Shown in pieces: positions 1 through 9,654 of a stretch of 64,000 bases of DNA; positions within the stretch are counted from its first letter, which is position 1; every line of letters starts with the position of its first letter. The stretch is from Variovorax sp. OK212 (GTDB taxonomy: Bacteria > Pseudomonadota > Gammaproteobacteria > Burkholderiales > Burkholderiaceae_C): contig NZ_FOLP01000003.1 of the NCBI RefSeq assembly GCF_900112425.1, positions 496,001-560,000 on the forward strand, in the 5' to 3' direction. Made by a program: the position numbers and the translations under genes. Below the pieces are notes generated by a model that worked only from the letters and a program-made list of their open reading frames with translations, did not search any database and was not told where the DNA came from.

Positions 1-1344
1 GATCTCGCCCATGATGTCCGTCACGCGGCGCACGCTGGCGACGATCTCTTTCATCGTGCGGCCCGCCTCGGCCACCTGGTCGCTGCCGGCGCCGACCTTG
101 TCCACCGAGTCGTCGATCAGCAGCTTGATCTCCTTGGCCGCGCCCGCCGAGCGCTGCGCGAGGTTGCGCACTTCCGAGGCCACCACCGCAAAGCCCCGGC
201 CCTGCTCGCCCGCACGCGCGGCTTCCACGGCCGCGTTCAGCGCCAGGATGTTGGTCTGGAAGGCGATGCCATCGATCACGCCGATGATGTCGACGATCTT
301 CTTCGACGACGCATTGATCGAGCCCATGGTGTCCACCACCTGGCCGACCACGTTGCCGCCGCGCACCGCCACTGCCGAGGCCGACACGGCCAGCTGGTTG
401 GCCTGGCGCGCGTTGTCGGCGTTCTGCTTCACGGTGGAAGTGAGTTCTTCCATCGACGCGGCGGTCTGCTCCAGCGAGCTGGCCTGTTCCTCGGTGCGTG
501 AAGACAGGTCGAGGTTGCCCGAGGCGATCTGGCCGCTGGCGGTGGCGATGGTGTCGGTGGAGCCGCGAATCTCGCTCACCGTGCCGGCCAGGCTTTGCTG
601 CATCTGCTGCATGGCGTGCAGCAGGCTGGCGCTGTCGCCCGGCTGCAGTTGCACCTGCATGCCCAGGTCGCCCGCGCCGATGCGGCGCACCACCTCGGCG
701 GCATAGCCGGGCTCGCCGCCCAGCTGGCGGTACAGGTTGCGCGCCATGGCCCAGGCCATGCCGCCCACCACCACCATCAGCGCGCCGCCGATCGCCAGCA
801 GGATCACCGTGTTGCGCCAGAAGGCGGTGTCGATGTCGTCGATGTAGTCGCCGAAGCCGACGATCCAGTCCCATGGCTCGAACTTGACGATGGCATAGAG
901 CTTCTGCACTTCCTGCTTGGCGCCGGGGCGCGTGCCGTAGGCCGTGAGCGTGGCCACGGTGTGGCCCGCCAGCGCGGCGCGGTAGCGCTCGCCGGCTTCC
1001 TTGCCGCCCTTGGCGTCCACGATGCCCACGCGCTTGGGGTTCGGGTGCACGTAGTTCACGTCATTCGTGTAGCCGCGAACGAAGAAGTAGAGCTCGTCCT
1101 TGCGCAGGCTGCCGATGAGTTTCTTCGCCTCTTTCTGCGCCTGCTCGCGGGTGAGCTCGCCCGCCTTCTCCTGCTCGTACAGGCGCTCGAGCGAGGCATT
1201 GGCCAGCACCACCAGCGTGGAGAGTTGCGCGGTGCGCTCCTTCATCATCGATTGGCGCAGCGTCGACAGCGAGACGGAGGCAAGCACGACCATGCCGATC
1301 AGGGCGGCGGCACACAGGAGAAGGATTCGGGTTCGCAGTTTCAT
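1..1344 (-). CDS. Methyl-accepting chemotaxis protein, C-terminus cut by window edge
   Basis: Membrane chemoreceptor that senses a ligand outside the inner membrane and controls CheA/CheW. The 448 visible codons show an N-terminal membrane helix (about residues 7-27), a periplasmic Cache-like domain (about 35-180, with [16 protein letters not shown]), a second helix (about 185-205), a HAMP region, and the start of the signalling domain. The conserved hairpin-tip segment [20 protein letters not shown] is intact. The reading frame runs off position 1 without a stop, so the C-terminal adaptation helix is missing. The start is the first ATG of the frame after a stop; no strong ribosome site is seen. 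The ligand cannot be predicted. Confidence 0.93.
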   Translation of the reverse strand, partial: MKLRTRILLLCAAALIGMVVLASVSLSTLRQSMMKERTAQLSTLVVLANASLERLYEQEKAGELTREQAQKEAKKLIGSLRKDELYFFVRGYTNDVNYVHPNPKRVGIVDAKGGKEAGERYRAALAGHTVATLTAYGTRPGAKQEVQKLYAIVKFEPWDWIVGFGDYIDDIDTAFWRNTVILLAIGGALMVVVGGMAWAMARNLYRQLGGEPGYAAEVVRRIGAGDLGMQVQLQPGDSASLLHAMQQMQQSLAGTVSEIRGSTDTIATASGQIASGNLDLSSRTEEQASSLEQTAASMEELTSTVKQNADNARQANQLAVSASAVAVRGGNVVGQVVDTMGSINASSKKIVDIIGVIDGIAFQTNILALNAAVEAARAGEQGRGFAVVASEVRNLAQRSAGAAKEIKLLIDDSVDKVGAGSDQVAEAGRTMKEIVASVRRVTDIMGEI

Positions 1345-1430
1345 GGAAGGCGGTCGACAGCAGGAAGTTGGGTACTTCCGGCTTATCGGCAGCGCCGCCG
1401 GAATCTTGAGCCCAAGGGGCCCTTCTTCTG

Positions 1431-1730
1431 TCAGGGTTCGCTGAACCAGGCCTCGGCCCAGCCCTGGCGCTTGACCGGGTTGAATTCGCTGAACTTGAAG
1501 CTGGCGAGCTTTTCCGTGCTGAACGGGTCTTCCGCAAAGAAGGCCTGCAGCGCCTCGAGCGACGCGGCGCGTGCCAGCATGAAGCCGCCGGTCGCCGGCA
1601 CCTTCGGGCCGGAGCACAGCAGCAGGCCGGCGTCATAGCCCTGTTGAAGGTAGGCGCGGTGGGCGGGCACGCAGGGCTGGATCCGGTCCAGCGTCACGAG
1701 GTAGTTGATTTCGACGATGAAGTGCTTCAT
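1431..1730 (-). CDS. YciI-like (YCII-related) domain protein
   Basis: Small soluble protein of 99 residues with the ferredoxin-like fold of the YCII family. [10 protein letters not shown] at the N-terminus, a His/Asp pair in the first half ([14 protein letters not shown]) and the FAEDPF segment are typical. Family members are often called muconolactone-isomerase-like or dehydrogenase-like, but the reaction is mostly unknown. I start at the ATG giving MKHF; an in-frame ATG four codons upstream (1742) is possible. It lies between the chemoreceptor gene and the Bug receptor gene on the same strand, with a 75-bp gap to the latter, so co-transcription is possible. Confidence 0.85.
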   Translation of the reverse strand: MKHFIVEINYLVTLDRIQPCVPAHRAYLQQGYDAGLLLCSGPKVPATGGFMLARAASLEALQAFFAEDPFSTEKLASFKFSEFNPVKRQGWAEAWFSEP

Positions 1731-1787
1731 GCCCCATGCCAAGCACCGGCCGTGCCAGCCTGGCCGGCCGGGCCGGCCGCAGGCGAT

Positions 1788-1814
1788 CTATTCCGCCTAT
1801 TCCGCCTATTCCGC
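1788..1814. repeat. 9-bp tandem repeat, three copies, carrying repeated stop codons
   Basis: Three perfect copies of CTATTCCGC. Read on the minus strand each copy is GCGGAATAG, so the Bug receptor gene ends at the first TAG and two further TAG codons follow in the same frame. A GC-only palindromic stretch (1762-1780) follows. Confidence 0.85.
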
Positions 1815-2786
1815 CTTTACCCCGGCCGTGCGGATCACCTTGCCCCACTTGGCCGTCTCCGCCGTGATGAAGGCGTCGAACTCCTCCGGCGTGCTGCCTG
1901 CCGGAATGGTGCCCATGGCATCGAGCTTGGCGCGCGTATCGTCGCTCCTGACGATGCGCGCCACCTCTTCCGACATGCGCTTGACGATGTCGCGCGGCGT
2001 GCCCGCCGGCGCCAGCATGCCGGCCCAGGTGCTGCCGGTGAAGCCCGCGAACCCCTGTTCGATGAACGTGGGCACCTCGGGTGCCGCGGCCAGCCGCTTG
2101 TCGCCTGCCACGCCGATCAGCCGCACCTTGCCGGCCTTGGCCTGGTTGATGAGGCCGGTGGGCGCATCGAAGAACAGCTGGATCTGCCCGCCCATCAAAT
2201 CGGTCAGCGCCGGGACCGCGCCGCGGTACGGAATGTGGATCATGTAGGTCTGCGTGAGCGACTTCCACAGCTCGGTGGTGAGGTGCGCGGCCGAGCCGTT
2301 GCCCGACGAACCGAAGCTCACCTTGCCGGGGTTGGCGCGCGCGAAGTCGATCAGGTCGCGCGCGGTCTTGAACGGCGCATCGACATTCACCGCCGCCAGC
2401 AGCGGCGACACGCCCATCAACGACACGCCGGTGAGGTCCTTGCGCGGGTCGTACGGCAGCTTGGGGTACAGCGTGGTGTTGGCCGCGTAGGCCGCGATGA
2501 CGACGCCGAAGGTGCTGCCGTCCGGCGGTGCCTTGGCGATGGCGTCGACGCCGATCAGGCTGTTGGCACCGGGCTTGTTGTCGATCAGCACGGGCTGGCC
2601 CAGCCGTGTCTGCAAGCCGATCTGCACCAGCCGCGCCATCTGGTCGGTGAAGCCCCCGGGCGTGTAGGGCACGACGATGCGAATCGGCTTGCTGGGCCAT
2701 GCGGTCTGCGCAAAGGAGGGCAAGGCAAGGCTGGCTGCGGCGGTGGCGAGCGTGAACCTGCGGCGGGACAGCGTGGCGTGAGACAT
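1806..2786 (-). CDS. Tripartite tricarboxylate transporter substrate-binding (Bug) protein
   Basis: Periplasmic binding protein of the Bug family, which captures organic acids or aromatic carboxylates for tripartite or unknown partners. The protein has 326 residues, normal for the family. It begins with a twin-arginine-like signal (LSRRRFTLATAAASLALPSFA), then the hallmark WPSKPIRIVVPYTPGG and the later GVSPLLAAVN and GSSGNGSAAH segments. The start is the ATG at 2786, which has AGAGGGG ten bases upstream; a longer frame to 2846 has no such support. No TctA/TctB membrane genes are nearby, so it is an orphan receptor, as is common in Burkholderiales. Confidence 0.92.
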   Translation of the reverse strand: MSHATLSRRRFTLATAAASLALPSFAQTAWPSKPIRIVVPYTPGGFTDQMARLVQIGLQTRLGQPVLIDNKPGANSLIGVDAIAKAPPDGSTFGVVIAAYAANTTLYPKLPYDPRKDLTGVSLMGVSPLLAAVNVDAPFKTARDLIDFARANPGKVSFGSSGNGSAAHLTTELWKSLTQTYMIHIPYRGAVPALTDLMGGQIQLFFDAPTGLINQAKAGKVRLIGVAGDKRLAAAPEVPTFIEQGFAGFTGSTWAGMLAPAGTPRDIVKRMSEEVARIVRSDDTRAKLDAMGTIPAGSTPEEFDAFITAETAKWGKVIRTAGVKAE

Positions 2787-2903
2787 GTGGCGAGAACCCC
2801 TCTTTGTTGTTGCAGAACGGACTGGGGCATTCTCGAAGTGGGGCATGCGAAGGATGGTCAGGGTTTGCCCGGCGCTGGGTCTTGGGTGTTTTTTTCAGGG
2901 CGC

Positions 2904-2996
2904 GCTCACGCCGACGGGTACCTTGCTCCGCGAATGTCCCCCGGGCTTCGCCCTCCTCCTTTATTTCGCTGCGCAAGGCACCCCGTCGGCGTGAGC
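2904..2996. repeat. Long imperfect inverted repeat in intergenic space
   Basis: Fifteen bases at 2904-2918 (GCTCACGCCGACGGG) are exactly complementary to 2982-2996, and CCTTG/CAAGG extends the arms inward, with weaker pairing inside (CGCGAA against TTCGCTGCG). The element sits between the Bug gene start and the histidine kinase stop, both on the minus strand, so it could end kinase transcription or be a dispersed repeat. Confidence 0.7.
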
Positions 2997-3074
2997 GTTA
3001 TCAGAGCCGTGGTTGACCGGCGAGCACCAGCGGCCTGTGCATTCGCCCCGGACATCGGGCTCGGCTGAGCAGAC

Positions 3075-4484
3075 TCAACGCGCCAATGGAAAGCGCATGT
3101 CGAAGCGCGCACCGCCACCGCTTTCGTTCGCCGCCTCGATGCGTCCGCCATGCGCATGCACGATGGCCTGCGACAGCGCCAGGCCCAACCCGAGGCCTGG
3201 TGTCTTCTCGTTCGAGCGTGCCGTCGCGCCGCGGTAGAAGCGCTCGAACAGGTGCGGCAGCTCGTCGCCGCGAATGCCGGGCCCGCGGTCCGACACGCTG
3301 ATGACGGCTTCGTTCGCCTGGGCGTCCGCGCGCAGGCGAACGTGCACCGTGGTGCCGGCCGGCGAGAACTTCAGCGCGTTGTCCAGCAGGTTGGCCAGCG
3401 CCAGGCTCGCCGCGCCACGGGCCACGCGCGCGGCCACGGGTGGCGCGGGTTCCAGCAGCAGCTGCAGCCGCCGCTCGCGAGCCATCGGCTCCACGCGCCG
3501 CACCGCTTCTTCCGCGAGCAGGTTCAAGGACACGGTCTCCACCGCATCGCGTTCCTGCCCTGCATCGAGCCGCGCGAGCACCAGCAGTTCCTCGACCAGC
3601 AGCGTGAGCGACTCGACTTCTTCGAGCGACGAATGCAGCGTCTCCACATAGGCCGCGGGCTCGCGCGGCCTGCGCAACGCCAGCTCGAGTTCGGTGCGCA
3701 GCCGCGACAACGGCGAACGCAGCTCGTGCGAGGCATCGGACGTGAACCGCCGCTGCGCCTCCATGCCGTGCTCGATGCGCGCCAGCATCGCGTTGAGCGT
3801 GTCCACGAGCCGCCCGATCTCGTCGTTCGTTCCCGGGTGCGGCAGCCGTTCGCCCAGGTTGGCGTCGCCGATGCGGTGCGCCTGCTGCACCACGTCGTCG
3901 ATGGCGCCGAACGCCCGCCGCGTGATCAGCGCGCCCGCCGCGCCCAGCGCCAGCAGCAGCGCCCCGCCAAGAATGAGGAACAGCACGCTGGCCATGGCCA
4001 CGGTGCGGTTCACGTCGTCGAGCGAGCCCGCCACCTGCACCGCCAGCAGCGCGTGGCGGCCCGGCACGGGCACCGACACCATGCGCGTCGGCTCCTCGCC
4101 GAAGCCGTTGAGCGTCTCGAACACGGTCTCGCCCGCGGCAAGCTGCTCTCGCAGCACCGGCGGAATGGGCAGCTGCGCCTCGCCGAGGTTGGCACTGCGC
4201 GCCAGCACGCGGCCGTCGGCATCGACGATCTGCACCAGCCGGTCGAGCCGCACGAACGACGGCGCGCCGGGGCCGGGCGGGGCCTCGTGCACGATCACGG
4301 TGTCGCCGTCTCCGGCGGACAGCAGCATGCCCATCTCGGTTTCGGCCAGCGCCAGCAGCGCGGCGTCGAGTTCGCGGTGCACGCTGCCCGAGAACACCAG
4401 GTACGCGCCGAAGGCCGCGATGGCCATCACCACCACGATCACGCCGACGTGGGCCAGCGCCAGCCGCTTGCGAAAACTAAGCAT
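3075..4484 (-). CDS. Sensor histidine kinase (OmpR-family partner), likely metal or envelope stress sensing
   Basis: Inner-membrane kinase of 469 residues. It has a transmembrane helix at about 10-32, a periplasmic sensor region to about 160, a second helix (163-187), HAMP (about 188-240), a HisKA domain with the phospho-accepting His253 in SDASHELRSP, and a HATPase domain with NLLDNALKFSP, SDRGPGIRGDE and GLGLGLALS. Its start overlaps the response regulator stop by 8 bases, so the two are co-translated. The RND efflux operon is transcribed divergently from the same intergenic region, which suggests a CzcRS/CusRS-like metal-responsive system. The signal itself is inferred from this context only. 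Confidence 0.92.
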   Translation of the reverse strand: MLSFRKRLALAHVGVIVVVMAIAAFGAYLVFSGSVHRELDAALLALAETEMGMLLSAGDGDTVIVHEAPPGPGAPSFVRLDRLVQIVDADGRVLARSANLGEAQLPIPPVLREQLAAGETVFETLNGFGEEPTRMVSVPVPGRHALLAVQVAGSLDDVNRTVAMASVLFLILGGALLLALGAAGALITRRAFGAIDDVVQQAHRIGDANLGERLPHPGTNDEIGRLVDTLNAMLARIEHGMEAQRRFTSDASHELRSPLSRLRTELELALRRPREPAAYVETLHSSLEEVESLTLLVEELLVLARLDAGQERDAVETVSLNLLAEEAVRRVEPMARERRLQLLLEPAPPVAARVARGAASLALANLLDNALKFSPAGTTVHVRLRADAQANEAVISVSDRGPGIRGDELPHLFERFYRGATARSNEKTPGLGLGLALSQAIVHAHGGRIEAANESGGGARFDMRFPLAR

Positions 4485-5172
4485 GCGCGCTCGAGGTGTC
4501 GCCGGCCAGCGCCAGCCGGAAGCCGCGCCCGCGCACCGTGTGGATCAACGGCGCGGCCGGCGGCGCGTCGACCTTGCGGCGCAGGTTGCTGATGTGCACG
4601 TCGATCAGGTTGTCGATGGCGATCAGGTCGTCCTTCCACACCTGCTCGGCCAGGCGCGAGCGGCTCACCACCTCGCCCACGTGGCGCAGCAGGATCTGCA
4701 GGATGGCGAACTCCTTGTGCGTCAGCTCCAGCACCATGCCGCCGCGCAACACGCGCTGGCTCATCGGGTCCAGGCTCAGGTCGGCCAGCGACAGCACCAC
4801 GGGCCGCATGATCTCCGAGCGCCGCAGCAAGGCGCGCACGCGCGCCAGCAGTTCGTCGAAGGCGAAGGGCTTGGTCAGGTAGTCGTCGGCGCCGGTGTTC
4901 AGGCCGGCCACGCGGTCGCTCAGCGCGTCGCGCGCGGTGAGCATCAGCACGGGCGTCTTGCAGCCGCGCTGGCGCAGGTCGCGGCACAGGGTCAGGCCGT
5001 CCTTGCCGGGCAGCATCCAGTCGAGCACGATCAGGTCGTAGGCGATCACGAAGGCTTCTTCGTCGCCCTCTTCCGCGGTGTGCACCGTGTCGACGACGAA
5101 GCCCTCCTCCTGCAGCCCGCGCGCGAGCAGGCGCGCCGCCTTGCGGTCGTCTTCGATCAACAGGATTCTCAT
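4477..5172 (-). CDS. OmpR-family response regulator controlling the adjacent efflux operon (inferred)
   Basis: DNA-binding regulator of 231 residues. The receiver domain has the acidic triad Glu7-Asp8-Asp9, phospho-acceptor Asp51 (LIVLDWMLPGKDG), a LTARD threonine and the KPF lysine. A C-terminal winged helix ends in HTVRGRGFRL. It is followed directly by its kinase with an 8-base overlap and sits 198 bases from the divergent efflux operon, the classical layout of CzcR/CusR-type regulators. That it regulates the efflux genes is inference from position and from repeats in the shared promoter region. Confidence 0.94.
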   Translation of the reverse strand: MRILLIEDDRKAARLLARGLQEEGFVVDTVHTAEEGDEEAFVIAYDLIVLDWMLPGKDGLTLCRDLRQRGCKTPVLMLTARDALSDRVAGLNTGADDYLTKPFAFDELLARVRALLRRSEIMRPVVLSLADLSLDPMSQRVLRGGMVLELTHKEFAILQILLRHVGEVVSRSRLAEQVWKDDLIAIDNLIDVHISNLRRKVDAPPAAPLIHTVRGRGFRLALAGDTSSAHA

Positions 5173-5222
5173 GGGGGCGGATCATGCCGCGCCTTCCTGA
5201 CCGCTGGCCGTCGGGCACGGAT

Positions 5223-5260
5223 CCTGAAGAAAACTTCAGGCTTTCTTGAGGGCTTCTTCA
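5223..5260. promoter_or_regulatory. Candidate operator between response regulator and efflux operon
   Basis: A perfect inverted repeat CCTGAAG-AAAA-CTTCAGG (5223-5240) is followed at once by CTTTCTTGAGGGCTTCTTCA, which holds two TTCTT-type half-sites. OmpR-family regulators bind such tandem half-sites. It lies in the 198-base gap between two divergent transcription units. Confidence 0.45.
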
Positions 5261-5370
5261 GCCGGTTTTTCCTACCCTCCTGCGCAGGAAGCGGGAGCGA
5301 ATCGAGGGCATGGGGCGGCACCCCGTGCGCGGCGCGCCCGCTCGAACGAGGCCCGAGCCGGACGCCCGAG

Positions 5371-6546
5371 ATGAAGAAGAAATCCCTGTACCAAGTCACC
5401 AATGCCCGCATCTTTTTCGGGGTGCTGACCTGCGCGGCCCTGTGTTTCGACTCGTTCGACAACACGGCCCATGCCGCCACCCCCGCAGCCGACGCAGCAG
5501 CCACCGCCCCCGCGCCGATGCTCGTGCGCCAGGGCAACCGCCTGAGCGTGCCCTCCGGCTCGCCGCTGCGCGACCGCTTGCTGGTGGCCACGGTCGGCGA
5601 GCAGAACTCGCCGCACGAGGTGAGCCTGCCCGCCACGGTGGAAGCCAACCCGGCAAACACCGTCAACATCCTGCCGCCGCTGACCGGCAAGCTGCTGGAG
5701 CTGAAGGTGCGCCTGGGCGACAGCGTGAAACGCGGGCAGGTGCTGGCCACGATGAGCTCGCCCGACCTCGCGCAGGCCGTGTCCGACGCGCAGAAGGCGC
5801 GCGACGCGCTCGAACTGGCGCAGCGCGCGCTGGTGCGCGCACGCGGCGTGAACGAGGCCGGCTCCAATGCGGCCAAGGACGTGGAAGCGGCCCAGAGCAG
5901 CGTGGCGCAGCAGAGCGCCGAACTGCGCCGCAGCGAGGCGCGCCTGCGCAGCCTGGGGGCGGACGGCACCGGCGGGCAGGCCGGGCAGGCCGGGCAGGTG
6001 CTGAAGATCGTCGCGCCCGTCACCGGCACCGTGACGGCCCTGAACGCCGCCGCGGGCGCCAACTTCAACGACGCCAACGCGGCGCTGATGACGGTGTCGA
6101 ACCTCGACGCGGTGTGGGTCACGGTGAACGTGCCCGAGAACGTGGTGGGCGCGGTGGCGCCGGGGCAGAACGCGGTGGTCACGCTGGCGGCCTACCCGGG
6201 GCGCAGCTTCAGCGGCAAGGTGGGCTTCGTGAGCGCGGTGCTCGACGCCGACACGCGCCGCGCCCGCGCGCGCATCGTGTTCGCCAACCCCGACGGGCTG
6301 TTCAAGCCCAACATGTACGCCACCGCCGTGCTCGGCGTGCCACAGGCGGCGCAGGCACAGGTGCCGGCGTCGGCGCTGCTGATGAACAACGACAGCGTGA
6401 GCGTGTTCGTCGAGGCCGAACCCTGGACCTTCGTGCGCCGCCGGGTCGAGCTGGGCCGCGAGGACGGCGACAGCGTGCGCATCCGCAGCGGCCTGGCCGC
6501 GGGCGAGCGCGTGGTGGTGCGTGGCGGTGTGCTGCTGAATGATTAA
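5371..6546 (+). CDS. RND efflux periplasmic adaptor subunit (CzcB/CusB-like)
   Basis: Membrane-fusion protein of 391 residues that links the RND pump to the outer-membrane channel. An N-terminal signal or anchor helix (about residues 12-36, ending AHA) is followed by the first lipoyl half (PANTVNILPPLTGKLLELKV), an Ala/Gln-rich alpha-hairpin (about 130-200), the second lipoyl half (IVAPVTGTVTALN) and the beta-barrel. A three-copy 9-bp DNA repeat at 5972-5998 encodes GQAGQAGQV at the end of the hairpin. The stop overlaps the pump start by 8 bases. I chose the ATG at 5371 giving MKKKSLYQ because it supplies the signal sequence; upstream reading in this frame looks non-coding. Confidence 0.9.
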   Translation: MKKKSLYQVTNARIFFGVLTCAALCFDSFDNTAHAATPAADAAATAPAPMLVRQGNRLSVPSGSPLRDRLLVATVGEQNSPHEVSLPATVEANPANTVNILPPLTGKLLELKVRLGDSVKRGQVLATMSSPDLAQAVSDAQKARDALELAQRALVRARGVNEAGSNAAKDVEAAQSSVAQQSAELRRSEARLRSLGADGTGGQAGQAGQVLKIVAPVTGTVTALNAAAGANFNDANAALMTVSNLDAVWVTVNVPENVVGAVAPGQNAVVTLAAYPGRSFSGKVGFVSAVLDADTRRARARIVFANPDGLFKPNMYATAVLGVPQAAQAQVPASALLMNNDSVSVFVEAEPWTFVRRRVELGREDGDSVRIRSGLAAGERVVVRGGVLLND

Positions 6547-9500
6547 TCTCATCATCACCCAGTTCTTTCGCCGCAGGCACCTGGCCTGGGCGATGTCGAT
6601 CGCGCTGGTGCTGTTCGGCGCCTGGTCGTGGACGCAGATGACGGTGGAGGCCTACCCCGACCTCGGCGACGTGACGGTGCAGGTCACCACGCAGGTCAAC
6701 GGCCTGGCCGCGGAGGAAATCGAGCAGCAGATCACCACGCCGCTGGAGCGCGCGCTGAGCAACACGCCGGGGCTGGCGTCGATCCGCTCGAGCAGCACCT
6801 TCGGGCTGTCGCTGATCAACCTGAGCTTCAAGGACGGCACCGACGACTACTTCGCGCGCCAGCGCGTGACCGAGCGCATCGGGCAGGTCAGCCTGCCTTC
6901 GGGCGCGCAGCCGGGCCTGGGCCCGGTCGCGGGGCCGGCCGGCGAGATCTACCGCTACACGCTGGAGTCGGACACGAAGAACCTGATGGCGCTGTCGGAG
7001 CTTCAGCGCTGGAAGGTGATTCCCGCGCTCAAGCAGGTCGCGGGCGTGGTCGACATCAACAACTTCGGCGGCTTCACCAAGGAGTTCCAGCTGGAGCTGG
7101 ACCCGGCGCGGCTGCAGAAGTACGGCCTGGTGCTCAACGACGTGGTGACGGCCATCAACACCAACAGCGCCAACGCGGGCGGCGGGCGCATCGCGCGCGG
7201 CGACCAGAGCTACGTGGTGCGCGGCATCGGGCAGATCCACACGCTGGACGACCTGGGCACGGTGGTGGTGGCGCAGAACGGCGGCTCGCCGGTGCTGGTG
7301 CGCGACCTGGGGCGGCTGCAGTTCGGCCACCAGGAACGCGGCGGCATCCTGGGCAAGGACACCAACCCCGACACCGTCGAGGGCATCGTGCTGATGCTCA
7401 AGTACGAGAACCCCTCGCGCGTGCTCGAAGGCGTGCACAAGAAGATCGACGCGCTGCAGGCGGAGCTGGCGCCCCTGGGCGTGAAGATCGTGCCCTACAT
7501 CGACCGCGACGACCTGGTGAAGCTCACGGTCGACAAGGTGACGCACACGGTGCTCGAAGGCATGGCGCTGGTGTGCTTCGTGCTCATTCTTTTCCTGGGC
7601 AGCCCGCGCAGCGCGGTGGTGGCGGCGGTGGCCATCCCGATGTCGCTGGTCACGGTGTTCATCGTGATGCACTTCACCCGCATGCCGGCCAACCTGTTCT
7701 CGCTGGGCGCGATCGACTTCGGCATCATCGTGGACGGCGCCATCGTGGTGATGGAGGCCATCCTGCGGCGGCGCGAGGAAGAGCCCGAGGCCACGCTCAC
7801 CGAGGGCAACATCCTCGAAACCGTGAGCCATGTGTCGGGGCCGATCTTCTTCGCCACGCTGATCATCATCACGGCGTACTTTCCGCTCTTCGCCTTCGAG
7901 CGCGCCGAGGGCAAGCTGTTCAAGCCGATGGCCTTCACGGTCGGCTACGCGCTGGTGGGCGCCCTGCTCTGCGCGCTCACGCTCATTCCCAGCCTGGCCT
8001 ACGTGGCGCTGCGCAAGCCAAGCAAGCCCTTCGTCAACAAGCCGCTGGTGTGGCTCACGGCCGCGTACCGGCGCGTGCTGGCCAGGCTGCTCGACGTGCC
8101 CGCCATTGCCTACGGCCTGAGCGCGCTGGCGCTGGCCGCGGTGGTGGTGCTGGGCGCCACGGCCGGGCGAGAATTTTTGCCCGACATCGACGAGGGCGCG
8201 CTGTGGCTGCAGGTGCAGCTGCCCTCGGGCCTGTCGCTGGACAAGGCCAGCGAGATGGCCACCGAGATGCGCCACGTGCTGCTGGAGTACCCGGAGGTGT
8301 CGTACGTGGTGACGCAGCTGGGCCGCAACGACGATGGCACCGACCCGTGGACGCCTTCGCACATGGAAGTGCCCGTGGGCCTCAAGCCCTACGGCGAGTG
8401 GCCAGCCGGGGTGAACAAGGCGGCCTTCGTGCGCACGCTGACCGAGCGCTTCGCGCGCATGCCGGGCTTCGACGTGGGCATCAGCCAGCCGATCATCGAC
8501 GGTGTGAACGACGCCGTGGGCGGCGCGCACAGCCCACTGGTGCTGCGCATCTACGGCGACGACCTGAAGGAAAGCCGGCGCATCGGCAACCAGATCGTCG
8601 AGCTGCTGGGCACGGTGCGCGGCACGGCCTCGGCCTCGCTGTTCCAGGAGCCGCCCATTCCGCAGGTGGTGATCGAGCTGAACCGCGAAGCCGCGGCGCG
8701 CTTCGGCGTGAACGCGAACGACGTGGCCAGCCTGGTGCAGACCGGCATCGGCGGCGCACCGGTGATCACCGTGTACGCGGGCAACCGCACCTACAACGTG
8801 TCGGTGAAGATGCCCCCGAGCGCCAAGGGCAACACCGAGGCCATCGGCGCGCTGCTGCTCAACAGCTCCAGCGGCGCCAAGGTGCCGCTCGCGCAGGTGG
8901 CCGACATCCGGCTGCAGACCGGCGAAAGCACCATCTCGCACGAGATGAACGAGCGGCAGATCACGGTGCGCGTGGACAACCGCGACCGCGACCTGGCCTC
9001 CTACCTCGACGAGGCGCGCGAGCGCATCGCGAAGGAAGTGAAGTTCGACCCCGCGAAGTTCCGCCTGCAGTGGGCCGGCCAGTTCGAGAACCAGCAGCGC
9101 GCGCAGTCGCGCCTGGGCATCTCGCTGGCGATCGTGGTGAGCATCATGGCGGTGCTGCTGTTCTTCCAGTTCGGCAAGATCCGCCAGGTCGCGCTGATCC
9201 TGGGCGTGGTGCCGATGGCCACATTGGGCGGGCTGATCGCGGTGCACGTGGCGGGCGAAACGCTGAACGTGGCGACGGCGGTGGGCTTCATCGCGCTGTT
9301 CGGCGTGTCGATACAGAACGGGATCATCATGGTCGCGAACTTCCGCCGCGTGCGCGGCGAAGGGCTGGCGCTGCAGGAATCGGTGCTCGAAGGCGCGGCC
9401 GAGCGCTTGCGCCCGGTGCTGATGACGGCCACGGTGGCCTCCGTGGGCATGCTGCCGGCCGCGCTGGCCACCGGCGTGGGCACCGACGTGCAGCGCGGGC

Positions 9501-9634
9501 TGGCGACGGTGGTGGTCGGCGGGCTGGTGGTGTCGACGCTGCTGACGCTGTTCATTCTGCCGACGCTGTTTTTCGCGATGGAACGCTTCTTCGAGCGCAA
9601 GGGTTGGGGCACGCGCTCCCGCCGCGACCGTTGA
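6539..9634 (+). CDS. Heavy-metal-type RND efflux transporter (CzcA/CusA-like)
   Basis: Proton-driven inner-membrane pump of 1031 residues, normal for the HME-RND family. The fourth transmembrane helix carries DFGIIVDGAIVVME with Asp393, Asp399 and Glu406. This is the same spacing as the three acidic residues known to matter in CzcA, and it marks the heavy-metal group against drug-type RND pumps. Early AYPDLGDVTVQV and late GFIALFGVSIQNGIIM segments are also typical. The gene overlaps its adaptor by 8 bases and is followed after 20 bases by the outer-membrane factor. Whether it exports Zn/Co/Cd or Cu/Ag cannot be decided from the sequence. Confidence 0.94.
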   Translation: MINLIITQFFRRRHLAWAMSIALVLFGAWSWTQMTVEAYPDLGDVTVQVTTQVNGLAAEEIEQQITTPLERALSNTPGLASIRSSSTFGLSLINLSFKDGTDDYFARQRVTERIGQVSLPSGAQPGLGPVAGPAGEIYRYTLESDTKNLMALSELQRWKVIPALKQVAGVVDINNFGGFTKEFQLELDPARLQKYGLVLNDVVTAINTNSANAGGGRIARGDQSYVVRGIGQIHTLDDLGTVVVAQNGGSPVLVRDLGRLQFGHQERGGILGKDTNPDTVEGIVLMLKYENPSRVLEGVHKKIDALQAELAPLGVKIVPYIDRDDLVKLTVDKVTHTVLEGMALVCFVLILFLGSPRSAVVAAVAIPMSLVTVFIVMHFTRMPANLFSLGAIDFGIIVDGAIVVMEAILRRREEEPEATLTEGNILETVSHVSGPIFFATLIIITAYFPLFAFERAEGKLFKPMAFTVGYALVGALLCALTLIPSLAYVALRKPSKPFVNKPLVWLTAAYRRVLARLLDVPAIAYGLSALALAAVVVLGATAGREFLPDIDEGALWLQVQLPSGLSLDKASEMATEMRHVLLEYPEVSYVVTQLGRNDDGTDPWTPSHMEVPVGLKPYGEWPAGVNKAAFVRTLTERFARMPGFDVGISQPIIDGVNDAVGGAHSPLVLRIYGDDLKESRRIGNQIVELLGTVRGTASASLFQEPPIPQVVIELNREAAARFGVNANDVASLVQTGIGGAPVITVYAGNRTYNVSVKMPPSAKGNTEAIGALLLNSSSGAKVPLAQVADIRLQTGESTISHEMNERQITVRVDNRDRDLASYLDEARERIAKEVKFDPAKFRLQWAGQFENQQRAQSRLGISLAIVVSIMAVLLFFQFGKIRQVALILGVVPMATLGGLIAVHVAGETLNVATAVGFIALFGVSIQNGIIMVANFRRVRGEGLALQESVLEGAAERLRPVLMTATVASVGMLPAALATGVGTDVQRGLATVVVGGLVVSTLLTLFILPTLFFAMERFFERKGWGTRSRRDR

Positions 9635-9654
9635 GCAGGCAGGAGACAAGACAC

